DNA of 64,000 bases from positions 1 to 64,000 of the forward strand of contig NZ_JADFBX010000003.1 of NCBI RefSeq assembly GCF_015223055.1, read 5' to 3'. This DNA comes from Pedobacter sp. MC2016-24 (GTDB taxonomy: Bacteria > Bacteroidota > Bacteroidia > Sphingobacteriales > Sphingobacteriaceae). A program made the position numbers and the translations under genes. How positions within the stretch are numbered: the first letter of the stretch is position 1; every line of letters begins with the position of its first letter. Of this stretch, positions 26,967-36,410 are shown piece after piece. The notes under the pieces are model-generated. The model searched no databases. It worked only from the letters and a program-made list of their open reading frames with translations, and was not told the DNA's origin.

Positions 26967-29900
26967 ATGTACAAAATTTGCACCCAAATGCTATGCGGAA
27001 CGCATGGGCAGTATAAAATATGGAGAGTTATGAAGTTAACCACTCTGCTCTTATTCGCAGTAATTATGCAGGTCAGTGCCGGAACATATGCACAAAAGAT
27101 CTCGCTGTCCGTGAAGGACGCTAAATTGTTGACCATTTTTGATCAGATCAGTGATCAGACCGGCTATAGCTTTGTGGTCACCAATTCCATTTTGCAACAT
27201 GCGGCTACTGTGAGTATTCGCGTTAAAGATGCAGACTTAAAAGCTGTGCTGGATCAGATTTTCAAAAATCAGCCACTGGAGTTCAGCGTGGATCATAAAA
27301 CAGTGCTGGTTAAAAAGAAAGAGCCCAGCTTTGTGGAGGATTTAATTGCCCGATTTCAGGCGGTGGATCTTCGGGGTAGAGTCGTCGATGAGAACAATCT
27401 CCCCCTGGCGGGCGTTAACGTGGTATTGAAACCACAAAATAAAGTGGTGGCTACCACCAATGGCGAAGGTCATTTCAACATCAGTATCCCGGAAAGCGGG
27501 GCTACGCTGGTTTTTACCTTTGTAGGTATGGAAACCCAGGAGGTTGTGGTTAAAGCCAATTCCAAATTCGTCAATGTTAAAATGATCTCTAAAAGTATTT
27601 TAGCCAACGATGTGGTAATTACCGGCTATAACAAAACGAGTAAGAAAATGATGGCCGGATCGTATGCTGTGTTAGACTCTACAGTTTTCGCCAATAAGCC
27701 TTTTCCAAATGTGGATGATTTATTAAAAGGACAGGTTGCCGGAGTCGTGGTTTCTGCGCAGTCGGGACAACCCGGCACGGCGCAAAAGATCAGAATTCGT
27801 GGAACCAATACCCTTTCAGGAGACGCTGAGCCCCTATGGGTAATTGACGGTGTTCCACTTCAGGACAATGCACCCAATATCCCTTCGTCCAGTGAAATTA
27901 AAGCGGGAAGTCTGGATAATGTTTTTTTAACTGGTGTTGCCGGGATCAATCCCAATGACATTGAAAGCATCACGATTTTGAAAGACGCATCTGCTGCAGC
28001 GATTTATGGATCTAGAGCGGCTGGCGGTGTCATTGTGGTGACTACCAAACGTGGTAAACCGGGTAAGATGCGTTTAAATTATTCAAGCCTTTTTTCATCT
28101 TCAACTTCTCCGCAACGCGATGCAGGATTGATGAACGCTTCGGAGAAAATAGCCTATGAACAAGGTTTGTGGGATGAATTCTCTGCTCCAAATTTTGAAT
28201 TGTCTAAAAAAGACCCGGGCATTAAATTTCCGGTAATAGGGATTACGGGTTTAATCCGTGCCGGTAGGGGTAAATATGCAGGTATGACTGCTGCCCAGCA
28301 AGATGCCGAACTGGCAAAATATGCACAATCCAATGAAAATGGCTATGACTTGCTTTTCCGCAATTCATTTTCGAATACCCAACATTTGTCTTTAAGTGGT
28401 GGTGCAGATAAATATACCTATTACACCTCTTTTGGTTATACCAATAATGCAGGCTTACTTAAAAACAACGACTATAACCGTTATAACTTTAAGACTAACC
28501 TGGATATCAATCCAGTTGAGGCGGTGAAAATCAAAATCGGCATCGACTACTACAGTGTGAAATCTAAAGCACCAGCATTGGGTTCCGTAGATCCTTTCAA
28601 GTATGCATATTTTGTCAATCCTTATGAAAGTGTATACAATAGCGATGGAAGCTATCGCGCTGATGAAACCTATTACTCTTTGAACAGAGCGAATGATCCT
28701 ACTTCTACCATTATCAGAAATTTGGTTCCGGATGTTGGATTTAACATCGTGAGGGAGATGAACGAGACCAGCAGCATCAGTAAGAAAAATCAAACTTTAC
28801 TTTCCACGGGCCTTGACTTGAAAATAACGAAGCAAATCACTTTTGAGTCTTTGTTTTCTTATAAGTACACCAACAATTCTGTGAATGAAATTTATGGAGC
28901 AAATACCAAGGCTGCTTTCGATAACCGCTTGTCGTTGGATGTGGATACCAGAAAGCAATATGCCAGTATCAATCAGACGGATAACAGTTCTTCCGAATAT
29001 ATGGGGCGGGCACAGTTTTCTTATAAAGACTATTTCGGTCAAAATAATGCTTTCACCGCTTACGCGGGTTCAGAAATGCGTGGTTCTAATACTAAAGGAT
29101 TTTACAGCAAAAGATTCGGATACGATCCGATCACAGGAAACACAAATACGCCACTTCCGGCACCCACGGACAATAAGTTGATTGATTATGACGTGTTGCA
29201 GAGCTATCTTGCGGCGATAGACCGTGCGTCGGGAGATTTGTTTGGAGAAGATAAGTTCATCTCCTTCTATGCAGCTACAGAATATGGCATCCAGGATAAA
29301 TACATTTTCAATTTATCGGTTCGCGCTGATGGAAGTTCCTATTTTGGTAGCGATAAGCAATTTAACCCAACCTGGTCTGCCGGTTTTGGGTGGCACATCG
29401 CTCAGGAACATTTCATGGAGTCTTTAAAGCCGACTATAAATCGTTTAACACTGCGCTTGGCTACAGGATATACTGGTAACATCAGTAAAGCCGTTACGCC
29501 GCAATTGGTTTTGGGGTATTCCAATGATGTACGTAACATCAATGGAAATACGTATCGGATTGGAGATGTTCTTGGGGCACCCAATCCATTGTTAAGATGG
29601 GAAAAGACCTATGACGTGAAGGGATCATTGGATTTTGGTTTTTTCAATGACCGTATAACAGGGCTGTTTGAGGCTTACTACCGTAAGAGCGATGATTTGG
29701 TAACTAAAGCACAGACTTTATCGACTACAGGGTTTATTGATCAGAGGTATAATACCGCGAGTCTGGAAAATAAAGGGCTGGAGTTTACATTAGGAGGGAA
29801 ACCTATCCTGACTAAAGATTTTAAACTTAATTTATCGCTTAACTTTGCCTATAACTTGAATAAAGTGACCAGGTTTAATGCGCCTTACGCGAGTATGAGT

Positions 29901-30626
29901 CTTTCCAATACCTGGAAGGGGTACCCTTTAAGTCCAGTATTTAGCGGGATGTATACTGGTATTGACCCTGAGACGGGACTTTATCAATACCAGCTTCGTC
30001 CGGATGCGGTGATTAATACTTCAACAGATTTGAATAAATCAGACAATTACAGATACTATTTGGGTACAGCGATTGCGCCATATACTGGTGGTTTTAACAT
30101 TGGTGCCAGTTATAAAGCGTTTACACTGAATATCGGAGGTGCTTATTCCTGGGGAGCGAAGAGCTTCGAGTATATTGTGCCACCGGTATCTTATGATAAA
30201 GCAAAACGAGGTACATTGAACGAGAGTCCTCAAATCTACCAGAACGATTTGTATGCGCAATACCTAAATGTAAGGCGTAACGCCGCAGACCGTTGGACCA
30301 GTACCAATACTTCCGGGACTTATCCAAGAGTCTGGGATGCATTTGGCCAGAAGTATGACTTTGGATATTATAATCCGATGGATTCTGAAATTACAAGAGG
30401 GGCGTTCTTGAAAGATCTTTCCTACCTAAGGATCAGAAGTATCATTTTAGGCTACAGCCTGCCAGCAAAAATGTTAAAGAAAGTCAGCCTGTCTACCGTA
30501 GGCTTTTCGCTATCCCTAAACAATTTTTTTACGTTTACGAATTATGATGGTATGGATCCCGAAACTCCGGGGGCAACTTATCCGATATCACGTTCTGTAA
30601 GTTTTGGTGTTAATGTTGGTTTCTAA
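26967..30626 (+). CDS. SusC/RagA-family TonB-dependent transporter with STN domain (cassette 2)
   Basis: A 1219-residue TonB-dependent transporter. The long N-terminal extension before the hydrophobic signal core (KLTTLLLFAVIMQVSAG) is common in Pedobacter SusC proteins; an internal start at 27030 is an alternative. An STN domain lies at about 44-118, a carboxypeptidase-regulatory-like domain at about 133-215, and the plug with the SusC signature (NDVVITGYN; ILKDASAAAIYGSRAAGG) at about 210-360, followed by the barrel. It is paired with the SusD gene 10 bp downstream. The substrate is unknown because no enzyme is encoded in this cassette. Confidence 0.95.
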   Translation: MYKICTQMLCGTHGQYKIWRVMKLTTLLLFAVIMQVSAGTYAQKISLSVKDAKLLTIFDQISDQTGYSFVVTNSILQHAATVSIRVKDADLKAVLDQIFKNQPLEFSVDHKTVLVKKKEPSFVEDLIARFQAVDLRGRVVDENNLPLAGVNVVLKPQNKVVATTNGEGHFNISIPESGATLVFTFVGMETQEVVVKANSKFVNVKMISKSILANDVVITGYNKTSKKMMAGSYAVLDSTVFANKPFPNVDDLLKGQVAGVVVSAQSGQPGTAQKIRIRGTNTLSGDAEPLWVIDGVPLQDNAPNIPSSSEIKAGSLDNVFLTGVAGINPNDIESITILKDASAAAIYGSRAAGGVIVVTTKRGKPGKMRLNYSSLFSSSTSPQRDAGLMNASEKIAYEQGLWDEFSAPNFELSKKDPGIKFPVIGITGLIRAGRGKYAGMTAAQQDAELAKYAQSNENGYDLLFRNSFSNTQHLSLSGGADKYTYYTSFGYTNNAGLLKNNDYNRYNFKTNLDINPVEAVKIKIGIDYYSVKSKAPALGSVDPFKYAYFVNPYESVYNSDGSYRADETYYSLNRANDPTSTIIRNLVPDVGFNIVREMNETSSISKKNQTLLSTGLDLKITKQITFESLFSYKYTNNSVNEIYGANTKAAFDNRLSLDVDTRKQYASINQTDNSSSEYMGRAQFSYKDYFGQNNAFTAYAGSEMRGSNTKGFYSKRFGYDPITGNTNTPLPAPTDNKLIDYDVLQSYLAAIDRASGDLFGEDKFISFYAATEYGIQDKYIFNLSVRADGSSYFGSDKQFNPTWSAGFGWHIAQEHFMESLKPTINRLTLRLATGYTGNISKAVTPQLVLGYSNDVRNINGNTYRIGDVLGAPNPLLRWEKTYDVKGSLDFGFFNDRITGLFEAYYRKSDDLVTKAQTLSTTGFIDQRYNTASLENKGLEFTLGGKPILTKDFKLNLSLNFAYNLNKVTRFNAPYASMSLSNTWKGYPLSPVFSGMYTGIDPETGLYQYQLRPDAVINTSTDLNKSDNYRYYLGTAIAPYTGGFNIGASYKAFTLNIGGAYSWGAKSFEYIVPPVSYDKAKRGTLNESPQIYQNDLYAQYLNVRRNAADRWTSTNTSGTYPRVWDAFGQKYDFGYYNPMDSEITRGAFLKDLSYLRIRSIILGYSLPAKMLKKVSLSTVGFSLSLNNFFTFTNYDGMDPETPGATYPISRSVSFGVNVGF

Positions 30627-30636
30627 TTTTATTAAG

Positions 30637-32016
30637 ATGAAGAATTTAAAAATAGGTTTATTATGGTGCTTACTGGTATTTGTTTGCTCTTGCAAGCAAT
30701 ACCTGGATGTGAAACCCAAAGGTAATGTCATCCCGGAAACACCAGAGCAATATGGCATTCTGTTACAGAATCAATTGAACGGGATAGATAAGGGAACTGA
30801 TGAGGTGGTCATTGGAAATTCTGAAAGTGTAATTCTTAGAGAGTTTTTCTCTGATAACCTGGACGCTGCTTTATCGAATACCGTGAATAGTGGTGCGCCG
30901 GTGTATGTGGGTTTTAAGGTCAATTCAATTCAGAATGAATATGCCGAGGCCTTTAAAAAGATCAAAGATTACAACATCATCATTAGCGATATGAAAGATC
31001 GGGACTCGGAACTTGCTAAAAAGATTCTAGGTACTGCTTATGCCATGCGTGGTGTAAATTATTTCAACCTGATGTTGCGTTTTTGTCAACCTTATGAACA
31101 GAATAAGGCTGAATCTACATTAGGCTTGCCCCTGGTGGATGAATTTAATATGGAAGCGAAGCCAGCGCGTGCCAACCTAAGAGCTACGGTTGATTTCATT
31201 GCTAAGAGTTTTACAGAGGCTTTGAGTTATAATGTTACGGATAAGGATTACCTGTTTACCGCTAATGTGGTTAAGGCTTATATGGCTAAAACCTATTTCT
31301 GGGCCCAGGATTGGGACAATGCCATTAAATATGCAGATGAGGTATTGAAGGCGTATCCAATGACTGCTGCGGATCAGTATGTTGCTATGATCAATGCGAA
31401 ATTGATGCCCACCGAAAATGTGATCATCAGGTCTTATACGGTTGATTCAAGAGATGGCGCTTTTGTGCTGACTAGTGCTAAGATTGATATGCTTACCCGA
31501 CCGGCGAGCAAGGAACTGGTTGGTACATTTGCCGAGAAAGGTAATGACATCCGCTATGCCAATGTTTTTGACAAGAAAAGATTCAATACGAAAAATCTGA
31601 TTGCCAGTGTTAAAAGTGAAGAGATGTGCCTGATTCTGGCAGAAGCTTATGCGCATAAAGGAGACAATGCCCAGGCTTTAAATTATTTGAATAGCCTGCG
31701 TGCCAGGCGGATCACGAAAGACTATGTTGCTTATACCGAACTGAACCTGCCGAATGTTTATCCCCAACTCATCACAGTTGATGCGACTGGGAAACCCTTA
31801 ACTAAACTGATGTCGGCCATATTATGTGAACGCAGAAAAGAGCTATATATGGAAGGGGATCGCTGGTTTGAGCTGAAACGTAATGGGCGTCCGGAGTTTT
31901 GGGTGCCTTTTGAGGGAAGGAAATATACCACCCAAAAGTTCCTGTATACCTATCCGATCTATAAAAAGGATGTGGATTTGAATCCAGGTTTAATCATTCA
32001 AAATGAGGGCTATTAA
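30637..32016 (+). CDS. SusD/RagB-family surface lipoprotein (cassette 2)
   Basis: About 459 residues from ATG 30637, which gives a proper lipoprotein signal with lipobox Cys19 (VCSC). The longer reading frame would begin inside the SusC gene. The N-terminal KQYLDVKPKGNVIPETPEQY and the C-terminal CERRKELYMEGDRWFELKRN are clear RagB/SusD signatures. It forms the lid of the importer encoded upstream. The C-terminal half is compact relative to the other SusD proteins of the window. Confidence 0.93.
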   Translation: MKNLKIGLLWCLLVFVCSCKQYLDVKPKGNVIPETPEQYGILLQNQLNGIDKGTDEVVIGNSESVILREFFSDNLDAALSNTVNSGAPVYVGFKVNSIQNEYAEAFKKIKDYNIIISDMKDRDSELAKKILGTAYAMRGVNYFNLMLRFCQPYEQNKAESTLGLPLVDEFNMEAKPARANLRATVDFIAKSFTEALSYNVTDKDYLFTANVVKAYMAKTYFWAQDWDNAIKYADEVLKAYPMTAADQYVAMINAKLMPTENVIIRSYTVDSRDGAFVLTSAKIDMLTRPASKELVGTFAEKGNDIRYANVFDKKRFNTKNLIASVKSEEMCLILAEAYAHKGDNAQALNYLNSLRARRITKDYVAYTELNLPNVYPQLITVDATGKPLTKLMSAILCERRKELYMEGDRWFELKRNGRPEFWVPFEGRKYTTQKFLYTYPIYKKDVDLNPGLIIQNEGY

Positions 32017-32068
32017 AATGAAAAATAGAAATGACAAAGGCCAGAATGGGCTTAAAGGAAATATACTT

Positions 32069-32269
32069 ATGAAAAGAAATGTTTGGTTAATTGTTGCATT
32101 AATGACTGTTGCGACTTTGCATTCCTGTAGTAAAGGTCAGGAACTGGCCCCGAAAACAGGGACGTTAAATAGCGAGTTTCTCTTGCCAAAAGCACCTATG
32201 CTAACAACAGAAGATAGAGATGTGATTAATAAACGCCTGGAAGAGTACAATGATGCTACCGGAATTTAA
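32069..32269 (+). CDS. Small lipoprotein of unknown function
   Basis: A 66-residue predicted lipoprotein from ATG 32069: signal peptide with lipobox Cys20 (LHSC), then only about 46 mature residues, mostly polar, ending in an acidic helix (DRDVINKRLEEYNDATGI). ATG 32018 is an in-frame alternative that would add a polar stretch before the signal. It lies between SusD and a larger lipoprotein in the same operon. No family is recognised. It may be an accessory subunit of the SusCD complex or a surface-exposed peptide. Confidence 0.7.
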   Translation: MKRNVWLIVALMTVATLHSCSKGQELAPKTGTLNSEFLLPKAPMLTTEDRDVINKRLEEYNDATGI

Positions 32270-32280
32270 ATAGAAATCTA

Positions 32281-33552
32281 ATGAAAAGATCAATATACTT
32301 ATTTGCTGCCCTGTTTTCTCTTTGCTTCCTTTTTTCATGTAAAAAGAAAGATCAGGACCTGTCAAAAGCTTCGCTTAATTTTGGGCGTTCATTATATGTA
32401 ATGAAAGCATCCTCGCCACTGGAGGTAGAGTTGCGGGCATCGGTTGCACCAACAACAAAATTGGTAGTCCCAGCCAAAATTTCCGGATCAGCTGTGCTGA
32501 ATGAAGATTATCAACTGTCCGCTAGTGACTTTGTATTTGAGCCCGGACAAACAACGGCTAAAATTATCATCACCCCTAAAAACAACCTAAGTCCGGAACG
32601 CGAAATCAAAATCGATTTGCCGTCAGTTGGTGGCTATGTGAATGGAGAAAAAAAACAAACTATTGTCATCGTAGAGGTCAAAGAGAAAATCATGTATTCT
32701 TTCTCGAAGTCTGTAGGGACGTTGTTGGGTAAAATGAAGCTAACCGTAGATTTAAAAGGAGAAGTGACTGGCTCTGGATTCCGGGCTTCCAAAGATATAG
32801 ATATTCCTTTTTCAATTTTGGCCAAAAGTACTGCGGTATTGGGTAAAAACTTTACGGTTGAGGGGAATGCTAAGAGTGTCAGAATTAAGGCGGGAGACCG
32901 AAGCGGTAGTGTGACCATAGAATTTGTGGCATTGGGTAACGACGGTGCTAAAAAGGCTTATTTTGAATTGGGAACACCAACTGTAGATCCTGATCTATAT
33001 TATGTCGGTACTTTTAAGACCTTCAGTTGTAACATCTCACAATTGAAATTTGGGGACTTGCTGGGTAAATGGAAACCGGTTGGCATTACCAATATGGATG
33101 TGTTTTCGCAGGTTTTTGACGATTCCGATTACATCAGTTCCTTACCTAATAAAATTGATGCGTCAGATTATCTGGAATTTCTAGAAGATGGCAATACCGA
33201 TAAAATTGTTCCTTATTTAAAAGGTAACCTGAAAAACTTTTTTACCGGACCAGCACATGCTGTAGTTTTTGATCATATTGAACGTGATTTTGAAGATTAT
33301 TCTACTTTCACTTCTTACGATATCCCTTATTTCATCATAAAAGATGTGAATACGCTTTTCTCTGCCACTAAGCTGCTGAAAGGAAACGTATTTGTCGGCT
33401 TGGAAAAGCTGGACGATGACAATATGCTCATTTATTTCCATGAGTATATTCCGACGGATTTTTTTAGTAAGTTTTATAAAGAAGAGGGATGGCCTCGGCC
33501 GGATTACACACCTTATTATGGGATAACTTATAAGTTTACCCGGGTAAAATAA
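32281..33552 (+). CDS. Lipoprotein with Calx-beta-like domains, unknown function
   Basis: A 423-residue lipoprotein with lipobox Cys20 (LFSC followed by three Lys). Two beta-sandwich segments resemble Calx-beta or DUF1735-type domains: VLNEDYQLSASDFVFEPGQT followed by an AKIIITP strand (about 75-105), and VLGKNFTVEGNAKSVRIKAG near 185-205. The remaining C-terminal 180 residues have no recognised family. It closes cassette 2, 11 bp after the small lipoprotein and just before a strong bidirectional terminator. By analogy with surface glycan-binding proteins of SusCD loci it may bind the substrate outside the cell, which is inference from position only. Confidence 0.75.
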   Translation: MKRSIYLFAALFSLCFLFSCKKKDQDLSKASLNFGRSLYVMKASSPLEVELRASVAPTTKLVVPAKISGSAVLNEDYQLSASDFVFEPGQTTAKIIITPKNNLSPEREIKIDLPSVGGYVNGEKKQTIVIVEVKEKIMYSFSKSVGTLLGKMKLTVDLKGEVTGSGFRASKDIDIPFSILAKSTAVLGKNFTVEGNAKSVRIKAGDRSGSVTIEFVALGNDGAKKAYFELGTPTVDPDLYYVGTFKTFSCNISQLKFGDLLGKWKPVGITNMDVFSQVFDDSDYISSLPNKIDASDYLEFLEDGNTDKIVPYLKGNLKNFFTGPAHAVVFDHIERDFEDYSTFTSYDIPYFIIKDVNTLFSATKLLKGNVFVGLEKLDDDNMLIYFHEYIPTDFFSKFYKEEGWPRPDYTPYYGITYKFTRVK

Positions 33553-33555
33553 ATC

Positions 33556-33590
33556 AAACGGCTGATCATTGCAGAAATGATCAGCCGTTT
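33556..33590. terminator. Bidirectional terminator
   Basis: A perfect 15-bp inverted repeat (AAACGGCTGATCATT and its complement) around a 5-base loop GCAGA, with A-runs on the left and T-runs on the right. It lies exactly between the convergent ends of the cassette 2 lipoprotein and the LemA-operon membrane protein and can serve both strands. Confidence 0.88.
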
Positions 33591-33594
33591 TACA

Positions 33595-33957
33595 TTAAGC
33601 TCCTGTTGTCATTCTTTTTTTGATCATCGGATAGTTGAGGAAGCAGAAAAATACCATCCCCAGAAAAATGGCCATCCAGATGTAAACCAGTTTTACACCG
33701 GATAGGTCATTGGCTACAACCTTGAAAATCACTGTGGGTAGGATGGCAATCATTAAGGATAGGCCGAAGGCGCAAATTAATGGTGCCAGGAAATGATCTA
33801 TAAATGCAATGAGACTTAACTTCCGACAAATGATGGCGAGCAGTGTTAGGGCCATAATGCCAAAGATCATTGAGCCGAAGCCGTAAATCAGTACAAGGTC
33901 CGGGTTTTGATTGATTACTTTTTCGTAACCAAAAAACTGGTTAAAATTGAACCCCAT
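33595..33957 (-). CDS. Small integral membrane protein in the LemA operon
   Basis: About 120 residues from ATG 33957 (MGFNFNQFFGYEKV). Four hydrophobic segments are visible, suggesting an integral inner-membrane protein with both termini on the same side. Longer starts run deep into the LemA frame and are less likely. It overlaps the lemA 3' end by 17 bp and so is probably translationally coupled to it. No family is recognised. It is the last gene of the minus-strand operon. Confidence 0.75.
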   Translation of the reverse strand: MGFNFNQFFGYEKVINQNPDLVLIYGFGSMIFGIMALTLLAIICRKLSLIAFIDHFLAPLICAFGLSLMIAILPTVIFKVVANDLSGVKLVYIWMAIFLGMVFFCFLNYPMIKKRMTTGA

Positions 33958-34504
33958 TGTAAGCTTTCTCTTCAGGTAATACGTTGAATAAGTTGCGTTG
34001 TTTATAGCCAATTAATGCGGCCAGTATAGAATTTGGGAATTCCTGAATCCCGATATTATACAGGTTTACGCTGTCATTGAAAAATTCCCTGCGATCGGCA
34101 ATTTTATCTTCCAGTTGGGAAACGCGTTTTTGCAATTCGACAAAATTGTTATTGGAAGCAAGTTCAGGATATTGCTCTGAAACTGCGAAGAGGGATTTGG
34201 TGGCTTTACTAAACTCACTTGCATTTTTGATTTTCTCGTCGATGGTCGTTGCGTTTAAAAATGCTGTCCGCAGGTTTGTCAAATCCGTCAGGATAGATTT
34301 CTCATAGTTCATGTATTTCGAGGCAACCTTAACCAGCTCTGGTATTTCCTGCGCGCGTTGCATAAGGATGACGTCAATATTCATGAAGGCTTTTTCAATG
34401 TTGTTCTTCAGCATGACGAGTTTGTTATAGATGCCGATAAAATAGCTTAAAGTAACTATAATGAGTATCAGGGCAATGATCAGTGCGATATTTTGTGCGG
34501 TCAT
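33941..34504 (-). CDS. lemA: LemA family protein
   Basis: A 187-residue protein with one N-terminal transmembrane helix (about 6-24) and a long helical-bundle domain. LemA hallmarks are visible: YNKLVMLKNNIEKAFMNIDV followed by ILMQRAQEIPELV, and the C-terminal DSVNLYNIGIQEFPNSILAA. LemA proteins are membrane-anchored and of uncertain function, often near GIDE or TPM-domain proteins in membrane-stress neighbourhoods. That holds here: a GIDE-domain gene ends 7 bp upstream. Confidence 0.93.
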   Translation of the reverse strand: MTAQNIALIIALILIIVTLSYFIGIYNKLVMLKNNIEKAFMNIDVILMQRAQEIPELVKVASKYMNYEKSILTDLTNLRTAFLNATTIDEKIKNASEFSKATKSLFAVSEQYPELASNNNFVELQKRVSQLEDKIADRREFFNDSVNLYNIGIQEFPNSILAALIGYKQRNLFNVLPEEKAYNGVQF

Positions 34505-34511
34505 AGGTTTT

Positions 34512-35558
34512 TTAAGTTATAACAATGTAAATGATCAATAGGGTGATGAAAAATAAAGTGGTAAAGAATGATTTGTAAAGTGGTGCGAATTTGTTTTTTA
34601 TGGCGATCTCATGTGGCAGGGCTGCTCCAAATACTTTATGATAATCGTCACGCTCAATTACGGTGTCGCCATTCAGACTATTTGCCTTGCCAATTAAAAA
34701 AATATAATCATCGTGTTTAAGATAGGTTTCATAATAACGTTTATCGCCACTTTCGGTTTCTTTATCCACGCGGTCAAAATAATATTCCAATCCTTCACCA
34801 TTAACCATAACCGTACCAGTATCGTCTTTGATTTTAAAATTGCCGGTTTTAGAATCTCTTAAAATGGTGCTCCAGGTGGTTTTTCCATCGCTATCCTGAC
34901 TTCTTTTTTCAATTCGGATGGCATATCCTATACAAGGTGTATTGAAATGCGGAGATAGTATCGGGTTGATCTCGATCAGATCTCCGACTACTTCTACCAG
35001 ACCCATAGCGATGCCATTCATCTTTGAAGTGGGTAAAATGGCTTGAAATTTATAAAATTTGCTTCTTCTGGTAGGCAGAAAAATAGCATCCAGAACAATC
35101 AGCACAGGAATAATAACCAGCAATAAAGATAGTTTGCCTATTGAGTGTAGCCAGATTCCCAAACCAATCATTGCCAGAAAACCAAGGCTCATGGCCAGGT
35201 TTTTAAGTTTGTTTGACTTTGGAACATGATACCGGGCATCAAATTTTTTCTGATCTATTTTATCTTGTCTGGACTGTATGATGCCGGAATAAATCATTCC
35301 AATGAGCCCAAATAAAAATACAGAAGCAAAAAGGAAGGCAAAAGCCAACAAGGAGTAACCCGGTCGATATAAATAACCGAGCCCTATAAGTATGGGGTTA
35401 AGGGCAAAGAAAAGCCACTTTGGACGGATGGATAGGTTATATAAGCTACTAAAGATTAAGGTGTGAAATAATGCAATGCCACAACTGAATAACATCAAAA
35501 AGATGAGTATTGGGGCATTGATGTCCTGCTGGTTTAAGAAATTGAAAACTTCATTCAT
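34512..35558 (-). CDS. Multipass membrane protein with GIDE (MUL1-like) domain
   Basis: A 348-residue protein with about five transmembrane helices in the first 160 residues and one at the C terminus (SFFTTLFFITLLIIYIVI). The segment between (about 175-320) fits the GIDE/BAM domain of MUL1-type proteins: GLVEVVGDLIEINPILSPHF, then PCIGYAIRIEKRSQD and a DDTGTVMVNG strand. No RING finger is present, as expected in bacteria. It lies 7 bp upstream of lemA. The pair is a known association thought to act in envelope homeostasis; no enzymatic role is established. Confidence 0.82.
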   Translation of the reverse strand: MNEVFNFLNQQDINAPILIFLMLFSCGIALFHTLIFSSLYNLSIRPKWLFFALNPILIGLGYLYRPGYSLLAFAFLFASVFLFGLIGMIYSGIIQSRQDKIDQKKFDARYHVPKSNKLKNLAMSLGFLAMIGLGIWLHSIGKLSLLLVIIPVLIVLDAIFLPTRRSKFYKFQAILPTSKMNGIAMGLVEVVGDLIEINPILSPHFNTPCIGYAIRIEKRSQDSDGKTTWSTILRDSKTGNFKIKDDTGTVMVNGEGLEYYFDRVDKETESGDKRYYETYLKHDDYIFLIGKANSLNGDTVIERDDYHKVFGAALPHEIAIKNKFAPLYKSFFTTLFFITLLIIYIVIT

Positions 35559-35575
35559 TTTTGAGGGACGATGAG

Positions 35576-36358
35576 TTAAGACCTGAAAATAATTTGTGTT
35601 TCGGGCGGGAACATTTTTCGGATGATGCTACGTTCCTGGTCGGATATTGGATTTCCGGACAATTTGATGGTCGCCAGATGTGTCAATCTTGCCAGGTCAT
35701 TCGGCAGCTGGTTGATTTGATTGTTGCTCAGGTCAAGGTTGGTCAGATTGCTGAATTTAAGCACGTCTGCAGGTACTGAGGTTAAGTTTTGTCCGGATAA
35801 GTCCAGCCACAAAACAATTTCAGGCATCAATAGTGCTTCTTTCAGTTTGTTAAATTCTGTTTTACCTTCTTTGTTTCTTTTTCCGCTGTTTAAGAGCTGA
35901 CCAGCGATAGCCAGGATGAGCACACCGAGAAAGAATATGCAGAGGAATACTGACCACATGGGGGCATCATCACGTTCATGGGTAAACAAGCGCAGGTATA
36001 CAAAATAGCCCATGCCGGCCATTAAACCTACGAGCATCAATCCACCAATCATTAAAAAAAGATTGATGAGAATTGACCAGCCCAGGTTCACTTTTTTTGA
36101 TCGTTGAATGGCAATGACAATAGCGATTAAAAACAGCCAACAGGCTACTATGGCGATGCGTATGATTTGATTGCCTGCTTCAAATAGCTGTAAACTGATC
36201 ATGGCTGGCATCAACAAGGCAAAGGTTAGGGCTGATCCTGCTAAAAAAACAAATAAAACACGGGCCTTTTTCTTCGCTGCAAGCCAGAAATAGGCGGTGG
36301 TGAAAGAGAGGGCGATGACCAGGAAGAATACGTATCCTGCAGGAGCAATAGTAGACAT
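35576..36358 (-). CDS. Membrane protein with C-terminal leucine-rich repeats
   Basis: A 260-residue protein with about five transmembrane helices (roughly residues 5-155), followed by a short cytoplasmic or periplasmic leucine-rich-repeat block. The repeats read IVLWLDLSGQNLTSVPADV, LKFSNLTNLDLSNNQINQLP and ARLTHLATIKLSGNPIS, with N and L at the canonical positions. It lies 17 bp upstream of the GIDE gene and appears to be first in the operon. The LRR block suggests protein-protein contact. Function unknown. Confidence 0.8.
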   Translation of the reverse strand: MSTIAPAGYVFFLVIALSFTTAYFWLAAKKKARVLFVFLAGSALTFALLMPAMISLQLFEAGNQIIRIAIVACWLFLIAIVIAIQRSKKVNLGWSILINLFLMIGGLMLVGLMAGMGYFVYLRLFTHERDDAPMWSVFLCIFFLGVLILAIAGQLLNSGKRNKEGKTEFNKLKEALLMPEIVLWLDLSGQNLTSVPADVLKFSNLTNLDLSNNQINQLPNDLARLTHLATIKLSGNPISDQERSIIRKMFPPETQIIFRS

Positions 36359-36410
36359 AAAAACACAACTAAAAGGGACATGGATTTGTTTGGCAATTTA
36401 ATATATTTAG

